A stretch of DNA of 32,292 bases, taken from IMG/VR virus record IMGVR_UViG_3300025652_000027, positions 1 to 32,292 of that record; one strand, written 5' to 3'. Made by a program: the position numbers and the translations under genes. The notes beneath the pieces were generated by a model that saw only the letters and a program-made list of their open reading frames with translations, was not told where the DNA came from and did no database searches. The stretch is from a virus. Below are positions 8,130 through 17,966 of the stretch, one piece after another (position 1 is the first letter of the stretch; every line of letters begins with the position of its first letter).

Positions 8130-9554
8130 ATGAGTATAATAAACTATAATTGGAACTCAGAGTCCTACGTTAAGAGTGGAAGCGAAAGGGTAATTACCTG
8201 CACTTCTAATAGTATTGTAGGTAACTTTAAATACAGATTTTATTTAGAGATTATATACGATGGGCAGACCTACTCATATACATTTAGACCGAACGCAAGT
8301 GGTTACGGATTGATAAATATTAACAAGATATTACAGAGCATAGTTCAGCCTATTTCGGTTCAACAAGTATTGACAGTTCCGGATGCAGATACGAGTTTAT
8401 TGGTTAATGATTTTCAGCAGAATATTCATTCAATGCCTCACTTCAAATTTGCAGGTACCGGACACAATCCTCAATACATATCAACCGGTGGTACGACTGT
8501 GAAAAGAGTATTAGTAAAGCTTTGGGATTTCTATGCAAATAACGCAACGGATGTGCCTACAAAACAGAATGCACCACAACAGAATTACTACTACGTATTT
8601 AGTGGTCAAGGTAAGAGTACAGACCTAATAAATGAGTTATACACTAACTTTAAATTGACCGGTAATTCATCTGAATTTATTAGTCCTTTATATACTGAAA
8701 AGGTAGGAAACGGAAATATTTATTCTACCGATGTTGACCTAACTGACTACGGAACAATATCTATTTTTAATAGAACACAAGTGGTAAACGGAAGTGCAGA
8801 CCCTTACAGATTATTCATAACCTATTATGATGCAGATGATAATATATTAGCACAACAAGGGTTATTAAATAGTGCCACGTATGGGGGGGAATATAATTCC
8901 GGTGCAGGGGTAACTAATGATTCTATGATACTTACATTTGGATGCTTTCCTGCTAACCTTAATAAGCTACCTGCGACTTTTAACAGACCGTCAGATTATA
9001 GTGCATTAGCATATTATTACGTAGGGTTTTTAAATTCTACTAATCAATCAAGAAGTGCATATTACAAGTTTAATGTAGTTGATAGATGTAAAAAATACGA
9101 CACTCAAAGATTTGCCTATATTAACAGTATGGGGGTGTGGGAATATATCACGTTCAATAAGAAGAGAACTGATAAGCTAAGCAATAAAAAAACTGAGATT
9201 AAATCATCAGTATTTGATTATAGTAGAGCATACGCAACCATAACACCGGATGAGTATAAAGAGGGTAGTTATGTACCGGGTGTAGCACACGAAAGTAGGG
9301 TAGTAAAATCATCTAATATAAAATCATCCTTTACTATCAACACCGGCTTCCTTAAACCACACGAAATATTAAAGGTAAAAGAGATGTTCTTAGCACCTAA
9401 GATAAGCTATATTAATACTGATGGTACTGCAATAGCAGTTATTCTTACAAACCCTAATATTGATGATGTGGTCGTTTCGCATAGATACGAGCAAACTGAG
9501 TATAAACTAAACTTTGAATATTCAGTACCTAAACATAACCCTATTATATTCTAA
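8130..9554 (+). CDS. Tail tip/baseplate protein of unknown type
   Basis: 474 aa. It is rich in beta strands, Tyr and Asn (for example YRFYLEIIYDGQTYSYTF) and lacks a recognised enzymatic motif. It directly follows the gp10-like gene and precedes the 1377-aa tail protein by two bases. Position and composition suggest a distal tail or baseplate component, perhaps tying the tube to the receptor-binding protein. No family was recognised. Confidence 0.55.
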   Translation: MSIINYNWNSESYVKSGSERVITCTSNSIVGNFKYRFYLEIIYDGQTYSYTFRPNASGYGLININKILQSIVQPISVQQVLTVPDADTSLLVNDFQQNIHSMPHFKFAGTGHNPQYISTGGTTVKRVLVKLWDFYANNATDVPTKQNAPQQNYYYVFSGQGKSTDLINELYTNFKLTGNSSEFISPLYTEKVGNGNIYSTDVDLTDYGTISIFNRTQVVNGSADPYRLFITYYDADDNILAQQGLLNSATYGGEYNSGAGVTNDSMILTFGCFPANLNKLPATFNRPSDYSALAYYYVGFLNSTNQSRSAYYKFNVVDRCKKYDTQRFAYINSMGVWEYITFNKKRTDKLSNKKTEIKSSVFDYSRAYATITPDEYKEGSYVPGVAHESRVVKSSNIKSSFTINTGFLKPHEILKVKEMFLAPKISYINTDGTAIAVILTNPNIDDVVVSHRYEQTEYKLNFEYSVPKHNPIIF

Positions 9555-9556
9555 AT

Positions 9557-12500
9557 ATGGCAATGCAATTAATAGCTTTAGATGGTAGCGATAATCAATA
9601 TGAATTAGATATTGAAAAGGGTTCACCGGTAACGGCAGACTTCAATTTTAAGGATATAAAAGACCTTAAGTCGAAAGGCTCACATACCTACAATTTTAGG
9701 TTACCATCATCAGTAGCGAATGAGAAGTATTTCGGTCATTACTTTATGGTAGGTTCTTACTTTGCCGGTGCAGGTTCTTATAACCCATTCGCAAGGAGAG
9801 AAGCATATTTATTACAAGACACGATAGAGGTATTTAGAGGCTTTATTCAATTAACGAATGTGTACCTTAGAGAGGGGAATAAATATGAGTATGAGTGTAT
9901 TCTATTTAGTCCTGAAGTAAACTTCTTAGATAGCTTAAAAGGGTTAAAATTTAATCAGTTAAATTACCTTGAGTGGCAACACACACTCACACCGAATAAC
10001 ATATACAATTCTTACGTATTAGAAGATATTGATAATGGTAATTTGATATGGTCTTTTTGGGATTACGGGATGGGGTTAGCATCTAACGATACTGCTACCG
10101 GTTATGATAATTGGTTTGGAAGTCCCGGAGGTACGTTCTTGACCTATAATGCTGAGCATATCAATATGAGATTATTACGACCACAAGCAAGGGTTAAATC
10201 TCTTATAGATAAGATAATGGAATATTCCGGTTATACTTATACATCAGCGTTCTTAGACTCGGCTTATTTCTCTAAGATATATTGTGACCTTAATTGGTCT
10301 GCAAGAGATTCTGTAAAGGTTACCGTACCGGCTCAAGATTACTATGTACAAGCTTTAAATTCTACTACACAAACAATCAATACTTATAGTGGCACTTTCA
10401 GTCAGTTGCTCGTAGCAGATACTGAGATTTCTGACGTATCTAATTCGTGGTCGCAACAATCAACGGCAGGTTACACATTTAGTAAATGGACTAATCAAAG
10501 AAGTGGTAGTTATGTAGTTACGATGGAAGCTGATGTTACCTTTGCTACACCACAAGTAGATGGTAATATGGGCTTTGCTATATACAAGAATGCTGACTTT
10601 AGTTCAATACCTTATGCTTATGAATACGTAGGGAACGGCTCTCAATATGGGCAACAAGTAACCGGTGGTACAGTTACTTTCAGTACAACGATTAACACAC
10701 AATCAGTAGGAGATGAGTTCTTTTTTGCGTGGTGGAATAGCGACTTAGTACCGGAGATGGGTGTTACTATTGCTAACTTTAAAATCGTTATCAATGCAGT
10801 AAATACTCAAGGCACGAGTAATCAAGTTTACGTACCAAATTTGTTTGGCGACTTATCTTGTGAAGCGTGGATGAGAGGTATTATGCAGAAGTTCAATTTA
10901 GTAGTAGTACCGAATAAGAATGATTCTAAGAATTTATTGATAGAACCATACAACGATTATACTGATAGTGGCACAACAAAAGATTGGTCTAATAAGATTG
11001 ATTTTAAGAAAGATGTACAGATTATACCACCAACAAAATATAGTGGCAGAAAGGTTGTTTTTAGTGACGAACAGAAAGGCGATTATGTATCTGAAACATT
11101 GGGCTATAATAACGTAGATGAGTTCGGATATGGCTCTTATATTGAGCCGGGCATACAAAATCAATTTAGCGAAAAGAACACACAATTTAAAACGATATTT
11201 AGTCCTACAATTAACTATCCACTTAATGGGATGAATACTGATTTAGGCTTCTATTCTTGTGCAAGGTTCGGTATTAATAATGGTGTTAAAAAGAACGTAG
11301 GAGGAATGTGTTTATCATTCTATCACGGAACGCATAGTTTACCTACTAATAAGGTGTATAAATTGAATTATGCAAACACCGGAGAGAGTGGTTCATTTGA
11401 TGGTGCAGATAGAACATTAGTACCTTTCTTTAGCGAGTATGATAAGAAGAATTTTACACAAGCACAATCGACAGATACATTCTCAATAAATTGGCATACG
11501 GGTATATTTGTTCCGGTCTGCGAATGGGATGCATTAGCGTTTAAAGGCTCAGTAAAGAAATATTGGGCAAATTACATATTAGATAACTTCAATGTCAATA
11601 GTAGGATGTTATCCTGCCATATGAGATTGACACCACGAGATATAGCTGACTTTACCTTTGGAGATGTTATCACTATAAACTCACAGAACTATAAGATAAA
11701 CTCTATTAAAGGCTACCCAATATCGAGTACCGGAGTATGTAAGGTAGAGTTATTAGCTACGTTTGAATCTATTAATGTGCCTATTGTAGTAGGAGGGGGT
11801 GGAACAAGCTCGACAGACCCATTCGGTGGCTTTATAGAGTGTCCTTATGAACCGGTGTTTTTTAACATATATACCGGCATAGGAACATTCAACAATACTA
11901 CACTTGGAACTACACAAGATATTACTCAAGATTGTTGCGTATCATTCGGCTTGTATTGGAATGAAGATAATGATAAATGCTATAACGCACCACCTGATGA
12001 TAACGACTCGCAACCACCTATTGGAGATGGAACGATAGGAAGTGATGACAATACTGACTTAGACGATAATACTATTACCGGTGGTGGTGGTGGTAATGGA
12101 TGGGGACAAGATAGTATGACGATAGAATACTTATACAACCACGATATTAAGGGTAAAGAAAATGAGTTGTATAAACCGGATGAACATATCATTAAAGGAG
12201 ATAAGAATAAGATTAAAGAAATGACTAAGCGAGTAGCTATTTTTGGTAGTCAAAATGATGTAGGTTTAAATGTTAGAACATCTACAATTAATGGTAATGA
12301 AAATCAGATTAGAACTATACAATCTAATCAAACATTATTTACAGAGAATGTAACTTTTAGCACCACAATAAATGATGTAGTAATAACCGGTGATAATGCT
12401 ATCGCACGGATAAACGGAGATAGAATACAATCTGTAAAATTACCTAATACTACACCGGTTGCAGGTACATCGCAGAGAGGCGAGTTTATAGTCAAGTTTA

Positions 12501-13690
12501 GGACTGATGGTAATTACGTAAACAATCCTGTAGGGCAGTATGGTTTGATAGAATTTACTAATGGTAAATATAATTCAATAGCTAATAAAGATGCTATAAG
12601 GTTTTCAGATAAATCAAACATAATAATTTCTACTGAACTAATTGGTGTTTCAGAGATACCGGTTGATAATGTGTTCTCTACTAAAGCGTTGATAAGAAAG
12701 ACCTTTCAAGTATCACAATATATTGTGCCGAATGTATTAAGCTCAAGTACAGAATTTTCAGATATATCTACTGCATTAGGTAGCGTTGATTATAGTATAT
12801 ATCCTTTGCTGAAAATACCTTATACTACTGAACAGAGTGGTATTGCATTTAATGTGTTTACTGATAGATATAGAGATGCAATTAATTGGACTCTTAAGGT
12901 ATCATACGAAACTACACCATTAGCGAGTGGTACATTAAATATTATACCTTATCCTCCGTATTTAGCAGACTGTGAATTGTGGCTTGATGCCTCTAACGAA
13001 GCAAGTGTCATAGTTAATGGTAGCGATGACGTACAAGAGTGGAAAGATATATCCGGACAGACTAATCACGTTTTACAAGCATCATCCACCTACAAGCCTA
13101 AATATCGTAGAGATAATTGGGATAAACCTTACATAGATTTTGACGGCTCAAGTGCTAATTTAACAAGCACAGATGTAGACCTGCGTAACCTATTCAATTT
13201 TAACAATACATTTGTGGTGGTATATAAATCTGATATAACAACGGCAGAGTATTACGGACAAGTTCTTGTAGGGGGTAACACAAATAATAGCTTTGCAGTA
13301 AGGTGTGGTCTAAGAGTAAATGCAAACGGAAACGGAGGGGCAGGTGGTTCTGATTCTATTACATTTAGTAATCAAATTTCGACTACTAATTTCAATGCTT
13401 GTAATATACCTAATGCCGGTGTAACTAATTATAGTATAGCAGTAGGGAGAAAGACCGGTACGACTTGTCAGGTGTTTGATGGTAACGGAAACACAGATAC
13501 AGAATCTAACGGAATAAACCAAAACTCTATTGCAAGGTTCTGCATAGGGGGTTCTTCGTATAACGGAACAAGTGATATTGCAGAATTTAACGGAAGAATA
13601 TACGAGGTATTTGCCTATGCAGATGCTAAGTCAGACGCAGAAATAGAAAAAATAATATCTTACTGTAAGACGAAATGGAATATACAATAA
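9557..13690 (+). CDS. Large tail tip protein with C-terminal LamG-like lectin domain (probable receptor binding)
   Basis: 1377 aa, the largest gene. The first roughly 740 residues (ARREAYLLQDTIEVFRGFIQ; later DIADFTFGDVITINSQNYKI) look like a baseplate hub/tail protein of Bacteroidota phages. A Gly-rich linker (TGGGGGNGWGQD, near residue 840) leads to a beta-rich middle. From about residue 1138, CELWLDASNE...VQEWKDISGQ to the end has the pattern of a LamG/concanavalin-like carbohydrate-binding domain and closes with EIEKIISYCKTKWNIQ. It is the best candidate for contact with host surface glycans. Overlaps the next gene by 16 bases. Confidence 0.72.
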   Translation: MAMQLIALDGSDNQYELDIEKGSPVTADFNFKDIKDLKSKGSHTYNFRLPSSVANEKYFGHYFMVGSYFAGAGSYNPFARREAYLLQDTIEVFRGFIQLTNVYLREGNKYEYECILFSPEVNFLDSLKGLKFNQLNYLEWQHTLTPNNIYNSYVLEDIDNGNLIWSFWDYGMGLASNDTATGYDNWFGSPGGTFLTYNAEHINMRLLRPQARVKSLIDKIMEYSGYTYTSAFLDSAYFSKIYCDLNWSARDSVKVTVPAQDYYVQALNSTTQTINTYSGTFSQLLVADTEISDVSNSWSQQSTAGYTFSKWTNQRSGSYVVTMEADVTFATPQVDGNMGFAIYKNADFSSIPYAYEYVGNGSQYGQQVTGGTVTFSTTINTQSVGDEFFFAWWNSDLVPEMGVTIANFKIVINAVNTQGTSNQVYVPNLFGDLSCEAWMRGIMQKFNLVVVPNKNDSKNLLIEPYNDYTDSGTTKDWSNKIDFKKDVQIIPPTKYSGRKVVFSDEQKGDYVSETLGYNNVDEFGYGSYIEPGIQNQFSEKNTQFKTIFSPTINYPLNGMNTDLGFYSCARFGINNGVKKNVGGMCLSFYHGTHSLPTNKVYKLNYANTGESGSFDGADRTLVPFFSEYDKKNFTQAQSTDTFSINWHTGIFVPVCEWDALAFKGSVKKYWANYILDNFNVNSRMLSCHMRLTPRDIADFTFGDVITINSQNYKINSIKGYPISSTGVCKVELLATFESINVPIVVGGGGTSSTDPFGGFIECPYEPVFFNIYTGIGTFNNTTLGTTQDITQDCCVSFGLYWNEDNDKCYNAPPDDNDSQPPIGDGTIGSDDNTDLDDNTITGGGGGNGWGQDSMTIEYLYNHDIKGKENELYKPDEHIIKGDKNKIKEMTKRVAIFGSQNDVGLNVRTSTINGNENQIRTIQSNQTLFTENVTFSTTINDVVITGDNAIARINGDRIQSVKLPNTTPVAGTSQRGEFIVKFRTDGNYVNNPVGQYGLIEFTNGKYNSIANKDAIRFSDKSNIIISTELIGVSEIPVDNVFSTKALIRKTFQVSQYIVPNVLSSSTEFSDISTALGSVDYSIYPLLKIPYTTEQSGIAFNVFTDRYRDAINWTLKVSYETTPLASGTLNIIPYPPYLADCELWLDASNEASVIVNGSDDVQEWKDISGQTNHVLQASSTYKPKYRRDNWDKPYIDFDGSSANLTSTDVDLRNLFNFNNTFVVVYKSDITTAEYYGQVLVGGNTNNSFAVRCGLRVNANGNGGAGGSDSITFSNQISTTNFNACNIPNAGVTNYSIAVGRKTGTTCQVFDGNGNTDTESNGINQNSIARFCIGGSSYNGTSDIAEFNGRIYEVFAYADAKSDAEIEKIISYCKTKWNIQ

Positions 13691-13923
13691 CAGACACAGA
13701 GGCAAAGAATATTGATGTAGAGCTGATATTCAAATTAGATGCTTTAGACAATCATATGCAAGAGGGTATAAGCATTATAACACCACTTATAGACGTTCTG
13801 AGCGACTTTAAATACATTTATGAGCCAAAGGCTATATTAGATTATTATAGTCGCTTAAAAAGGAATTATGAAGCTCGTAAATCAGAATGGTTAAATAGAG
13901 AAAAGCTATGGCAGACAAACTAA
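13675..13923 (+). CDS. Small conserved-looking protein before the tape measure
   Basis: 82 aa, predicted mostly helical, acidic in the first half and basic in the second (LKRNYEARKSEWLNREKLW). It overlaps the large tail gene by 16 bases and the tape measure gene by 16 bases, so it is translationally tied to both. No family recognised. A tail assembly factor acting on the tape measure is a reasonable guess from position only. Confidence 0.65.
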   Translation: MEYTITDTEAKNIDVELIFKLDALDNHMQEGISIITPLIDVLSDFKYIYEPKAILDYYSRLKRNYEARKSEWLNREKLWQTN

Positions 13924-15683
13924 TATTTGAGATGGAGATTGAGGCTAAGATGGATAAAGCCTTAGATGAAGTCAAAGAAGTAAATAAGAATACAAAAGAG
14001 ATAAACGAGAATTTATCAGACATAAAGAAGTCGGGTAAAATAGCTGAGAAAGGTCTTAAAGGTATTGCTAAAGGGTTTAAGGGAATAGGCTTAGCTATGA
14101 AAGCCGGTGGTTTCTTTTTGATTACTGAGGCATTTAAATTCCTTAAAGATATAATGATGCAGAATCAAAGGGTTATGGATGGTGTTACCATAGCTACCGA
14201 GGCTCTATCTCAAGTATTTAATGTATTAGTAACGACTGCGTTAGATTTAGGAAGTTCAATCGTAGATGCGTTCTCTAACCCTCAAGAAGCAGTAGAGGGA
14301 TTGTGGGATGCTATTAAGGAGAATATAGTAAATAGATTTGAGGGGTTTATTGACTCATTTAAAGCTTTAGGTAAAGTTATAGAGGGTGCATTCTCATTAG
14401 ATTGGGATTTACTGAAAGAGGGTGCATCAGACTATGGTACTTCATTAGTGCAAGTATATACCGGTTTAGACGAAGTTCAACAAGCAGAGGCTTGGGAGCT
14501 TATGAAAGATGGTGTTAATACGATAGTAAAGACCGGAACAGAAGCAGTTAATACGGCTACTAAAATAACTGAGCTTCGTAATGCAGTTAAGCAGTTAGAA
14601 GCAGACCAAAGATTATTAAATTTTACTTACCTTAAAGAGCAAGAAACTCAACGACAAATAAGAGATGATATTAGCAAGACTTTTGAGGAAAGAATGGAAG
14701 CTAACAAGTTATTAGGAGAATCTCTTGAAAAGCAATTAGAAGATGAGAAAGCTATATTAGATGAAAAGCTAAAATTAGCTAAATTAGAGTCTGATGCTGA
14801 TACTGAAAATGTAGATAAGAAAGCAGAGGTAACAAATGCCTTAGCAGAATTGGCTGACCTTGAAGAGAGAATAAACGGATTCCGGTCTGAACAGATTGTA
14901 AATAGGGTTGCCTTAGAGCAAGAACAGAAAGAGGCTTTAGACGAGCTAAAATTAGCTGAGATGACAGAAAAGGAAGCTGAGTTTGAGGCCTTAAAACAAG
15001 AGTACGAGGCGAAATTAGAATTAGCAAGAAAGGCAGGGGTAGATACATTAGAGATAGAGAAACAATATGAGCTATCCGTTAAAGATTTAAAGCTTAAGAA
15101 TCAAAAAGAAATAGACGATGAATTAGCTAAACAAAAAGCTGAGCAAGATAAGATAGATGCTAAAGCACAAAAAGACAAATTAAAGGCAGAAGAGTTCCAA
15201 GCTAAGTCTAAAATTGATATGCAGAAAAAAGCGTATGGTATGGCTAAGGGTTTATTTGCAGAGAATGAAAAAGTGCAAAAAGCATTCGCATTAGGAGAGA
15301 TAGGTATTGATACTGCAAAAGCTATATCAAGCCTTACGGCTAACTCAGAGGGTAACCCTGCAAACGCACTTACATTTGGTGGTGCAGGTATATTGCAATT
15401 TGGTGTAGGTATGCTTAGAATATTAGCTAATATAAAATCGGCTAAATCATTACTAAGTGGCAAAGGCTCGACACCGAGTACAGACTCCGGAGGTGGTAGT
15501 GCAGGGGCAGGAGCTTCTACATCAGCACCAACACCTACACAAGCACAAGAAGTGCCACAATTCGACTTAGCAGGGAGCGTAGATATGTTCCAACAACAAC
15601 CGGTTCAAGCATTTGTTATACAACAAGATGTTCAAGACCAAACTGAATTAAATCAACAAATACAAAACAGAGCAACATTATGA
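13908..15683 (+). CDS. Tape measure protein
   Basis: 591 aa. N-terminal amphipathic helix (EIEAKMDKALDEVKEVNKNTK), a Gly/Lys-rich hydrophobic segment around residues 45-85 (GLKGIAKGFKGIGLAMKAGG), then a long coiled coil at about 210-455 with many E/K/Q repeats, and a Gly/Ser/Thr/Pro-rich low-complexity linker before a Gln-rich end. This is typical of siphophage tape measures, which set tail length and help pass DNA through the envelope. By length it predicts a short tail of roughly 90 nm at about 0.15 nm per residue. Confidence 0.85.
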   Translation: MADKLIFEMEIEAKMDKALDEVKEVNKNTKEINENLSDIKKSGKIAEKGLKGIAKGFKGIGLAMKAGGFFLITEAFKFLKDIMMQNQRVMDGVTIATEALSQVFNVLVTTALDLGSSIVDAFSNPQEAVEGLWDAIKENIVNRFEGFIDSFKALGKVIEGAFSLDWDLLKEGASDYGTSLVQVYTGLDEVQQAEAWELMKDGVNTIVKTGTEAVNTATKITELRNAVKQLEADQRLLNFTYLKEQETQRQIRDDISKTFEERMEANKLLGESLEKQLEDEKAILDEKLKLAKLESDADTENVDKKAEVTNALAELADLEERINGFRSEQIVNRVALEQEQKEALDELKLAEMTEKEAEFEALKQEYEAKLELARKAGVDTLEIEKQYELSVKDLKLKNQKEIDDELAKQKAEQDKIDAKAQKDKLKAEEFQAKSKIDMQKKAYGMAKGLFAENEKVQKAFALGEIGIDTAKAISSLTANSEGNPANALTFGGAGILQFGVGMLRILANIKSAKSLLSGKGSTPSTDSGGGSAGAGASTSAPTPTQAQEVPQFDLAGSVDMFQQQPVQAFVIQQDVQDQTELNQQIQNRATL

Positions 15684-16276
15684 CAAAGATTGTAGAGTTA
15701 ATTATCGATGAAGATAATAAAGAGAACCAAGATGGTGTATTCGCTATTTCGTTAGTAGAACAACCGGCAATAGAATCTGACTTTATTGCACTATCTAAAG
15801 AAGAAAAGCAGGTAGAGGTTCAGTTCCAAATGCAAGACAAAGAGAAGCAATTATTGACCGGTGCAGTCTTGATTCCTAACAAGCAAATATTAAGGATAGA
15901 TAGGGAAACGAATTCAGACTATTATGTTTACTTTTCAAGGGATACTATTCGTAAAGCCTCTGAGCTATTTATGATGAATGATAATCAACATAATCACACC
16001 TTACACCATAAGTCTGATTTAAACAATCTGACCGTAGTAGAAAGTTGGTTAAAAGATAGCAAGATAGACAAGTCAGTACAATACGGCTTTTCAGATTTAC
16101 CTATCGGTACGTGGTTCGTATCAGTAAAGGTTAATGATAAATCGGTGTGGGATAATTACGTTAAGACCGGTAAGGTTAAAGGTTTCTCAATAGAGGGCTA
16201 TTTTACTGATAAGACTGAGCTAAGCGAAGATGAATTAACCCTGCAAAAGATTAAGGAAATAATTAAAAGAGGATAA
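15680..16276 (+). CDS. Prohead protease (XkdF-like)
   Basis: 198 aa. ISLVEQPAIESDFIAL at the start, GAVLIPNKQILRID, YYVYFSRDTIRKA, a His-rich NHTLHHK, LTVVESW, GTWFVSVKV and KGFSIEGYF follow the order seen in XkdF-type prohead proteases; a His of the HNHTLHH stretch and the Ser of GFSIEG are the likely catalytic residues. It would cut the scaffold and capsid proteins during head maturation. The ATGA overlap with the tape measure and the scaffold gene downstream support this. Confidence 0.82.
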   Translation: MTKIVELIIDEDNKENQDGVFAISLVEQPAIESDFIALSKEEKQVEVQFQMQDKEKQLLTGAVLIPNKQILRIDRETNSDYYVYFSRDTIRKASELFMMNDNQHNHTLHHKSDLNNLTVVESWLKDSKIDKSVQYGFSDLPIGTWFVSVKVNDKSVWDNYVKTGKVKGFSIEGYFTDKTELSEDELTLQKIKEIIKRG

Positions 16277-16280
16277 ATAC

Positions 16281-16307
16281 TAACTTTACGTTAGTTCTAT
16301 CTTTGTA
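16281..16307 (+). promoter_or_regulatory. Candidate late promoter 2 (capsid operon)
   Basis: TAACTTTAC (16281-16289), 11 bases, CTTTGTA (16301-16307). TATCTTTG at 16298-16305 fits the host TAnnTTTG -7 element exactly. Only 5 bases separate the G of TTTG from ATG 16311, so the capsid mRNA would be leaderless or nearly so. Shares both blocks and spacing with 5548-5574. Confidence 0.68.
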
Positions 16308-16310
16308 TAG

Positions 16311-16937
16311 ATGAACATTAATCAATTTTTTAAAATGGCAAATAGCAAAAAAGTACTTAATTCTATTCGCACTATGTTAGGGATGGAGGAAGAAATCGAA
16401 TTCATTGCAGAGGCAATGTTAGAAGATGGAACCAAAATAGCTACTGATATGGATGCGTTTCAAGAGGGTGCTATGGCTTATGTTATTTCGGAAGATGGAG
16501 AGAAGATGCCATTACCTACCGGTTCTTATAAGACACAAGATGGTGTTGAAATGGAAGTTGTAGATGGCGAGGTTAAAGCAATATCCCAAGAGGAAGAAGT
16601 TGAAGAAACGGAAGCCGGAAAGGATAAAGAAAAGCCTTATAAAAAGGGTGAAGAAGAGGAAGAAATGTCCTCTGATGCTGAGCTTGACTTATCTGCATTT
16701 GCAACGAAAGAACAATTAGTCGAAGCACTAAGTTCGTTACACACGGAGTTATCAGAAATGATTTCAAAGGTAGTAACTGAAAATGAATCTCTAAAAGAAG
16801 ATTTAGAAAAAGTATCAAAATTATCGGCAGTAAAACCGGTTACACATTCACAAACAAATTTATCTACGAACAAGCATATTATCGAGACCGGTAATAAGAG
16901 TTTAGATATGATATTAAACCTAAAAAACAACAATTAA
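16311..16937 (+). CDS. Capsid scaffolding protein
   Basis: 208 aa, very acidic. N-terminal helix with MANSKKVLNSIRTMLGMEEE, a small beta domain (residues about 28-90), an E/K-rich low-complexity stretch, and a C-terminal coiled coil (ALSSLHTELSEMISKVVTEN). It sits between the protease and the major capsid gene and ends one base before the capsid ATG, which is the standard place for a scaffold that is removed by the protease. Confidence 0.78.
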   Translation: MNINQFFKMANSKKVLNSIRTMLGMEEEIEFIAEAMLEDGTKIATDMDAFQEGAMAYVISEDGEKMPLPTGSYKTQDGVEMEVVDGEVKAISQEEEVEETEAGKDKEKPYKKGEEEEEMSSDAELDLSAFATKEQLVEALSSLHTELSEMISKVVTENESLKEDLEKVSKLSAVKPVTHSQTNLSTNKHIIETGNKSLDMILNLKNNN

Positions 16938-17942
16938 ATGGCACAGAAGAAATATAACTTCGACATTACAGTTACCGGCGATTCATACGCAGGTATATTG
17001 GCATTGCCTTATGTAACTCCGGCAGTAAACACGGCTAACTCTATTGCAGATGGTTTAGTACGTAGAATGGATGGTGTTACTCACAAGGCAGTAATTAAGC
17101 AATTAGTAGATGATGGAGGTTCTCTACAATTAGCAGGTTGCGACTTCAACGATGGAGCTTCATTAACCCTTAAAGAAAGAGTATTGACTCTATCTGATTT
17201 GATGGTAAATGAGCAAATTTGTCGTAAGACTATTTATCCAACTTGGGTATCTACTCAAATGAATTCTCGTAATGCAGATATTCAAGCGAATTTTGCAGAC
17301 TTTTTGATGAGTGTAGTTGCAGATAACGCAGGTGCAGGTATCGAGAGAGGTATTTATAGAGGAATTAACTTTGCATCTAACGATGTACCGGGATTCTTAT
17401 CTGATGATGGTATATTTGATAATGCAGGTTTTACAAACTCTAAGCTAAAAGGTGCTTCATACGTTAGAACACGTAATGTTACTAACACTACTAACGCACC
17501 ACTTGACGCAATTAACATAGCTAAGAACTTAGAGTTAGCTTACAATCAAGCAACAACTGATTGTCCTGCTATTTTAAGAGCTCAAGATATTCAGTTTGTA
17601 GTATCTCCACAGACTTACGCATTCTACTCTCAATACTTAGCAGTAGCCGGTGGTAATGGTTACATCAATCAAGTTTCTAATCAAGATTTTGCACAACTTA
17701 CATACTTAGGAGTTCCTTTAAAGGTAGCTCACGGAATGTTCGATGGAGCTATCATCCTTACGAGAGCAGAGAACTTAGTTGTAGGTACTAACTTAGGTAC
17801 TGACTTAACTGATGCTACAATGATACCTGCGTACCAATACGATGGTTCTGATAACGTACTTGTAACTATGCGATTCGGTCTTGGAATGCAGTCAGCAGTA
17901 GTTTCAGATGCAGTAGTTATGGGTAACTTTACTGAAGTTTAA
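16938..17942 (+). CDS. Major capsid protein
   Basis: 334 aa, starting right after the scaffold stop. The protein has a delta-domain-free, HK97-type composition with balanced helices and strands, and segments such as LMVNEQICRKTIYPTWVST and GVPLKVAHGMFDGAIILTRA that fit E-loop/A-domain regions. Codons are more uniform and stop-poor in other frames than in neighbours, as expected for the most expressed gene. It forms the icosahedral shell. Assignment rests mainly on size, position and composition. Confidence 0.85.
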   Translation: MAQKKYNFDITVTGDSYAGILALPYVTPAVNTANSIADGLVRRMDGVTHKAVIKQLVDDGGSLQLAGCDFNDGASLTLKERVLTLSDLMVNEQICRKTIYPTWVSTQMNSRNADIQANFADFLMSVVADNAGAGIERGIYRGINFASNDVPGFLSDDGIFDNAGFTNSKLKGASYVRTRNVTNTTNAPLDAINIAKNLELAYNQATTDCPAILRAQDIQFVVSPQTYAFYSQYLAVAGGNGYINQVSNQDFAQLTYLGVPLKVAHGMFDGAIILTRAENLVVGTNLGTDLTDATMIPAYQYDGSDNVLVTMRFGLGMQSAVVSDAVVMGNFTEV

Positions 17943-17966
17943 TATTAACCTTAAAAATACTTAGAT

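Noticed and set aside
10934-11185. Minus-strand open frames of 60-130 codons across the genome
   Set aside because: All lie opposite clear plus-strand genes, have skewed low-complexity composition and no promoters; treated as shadows.
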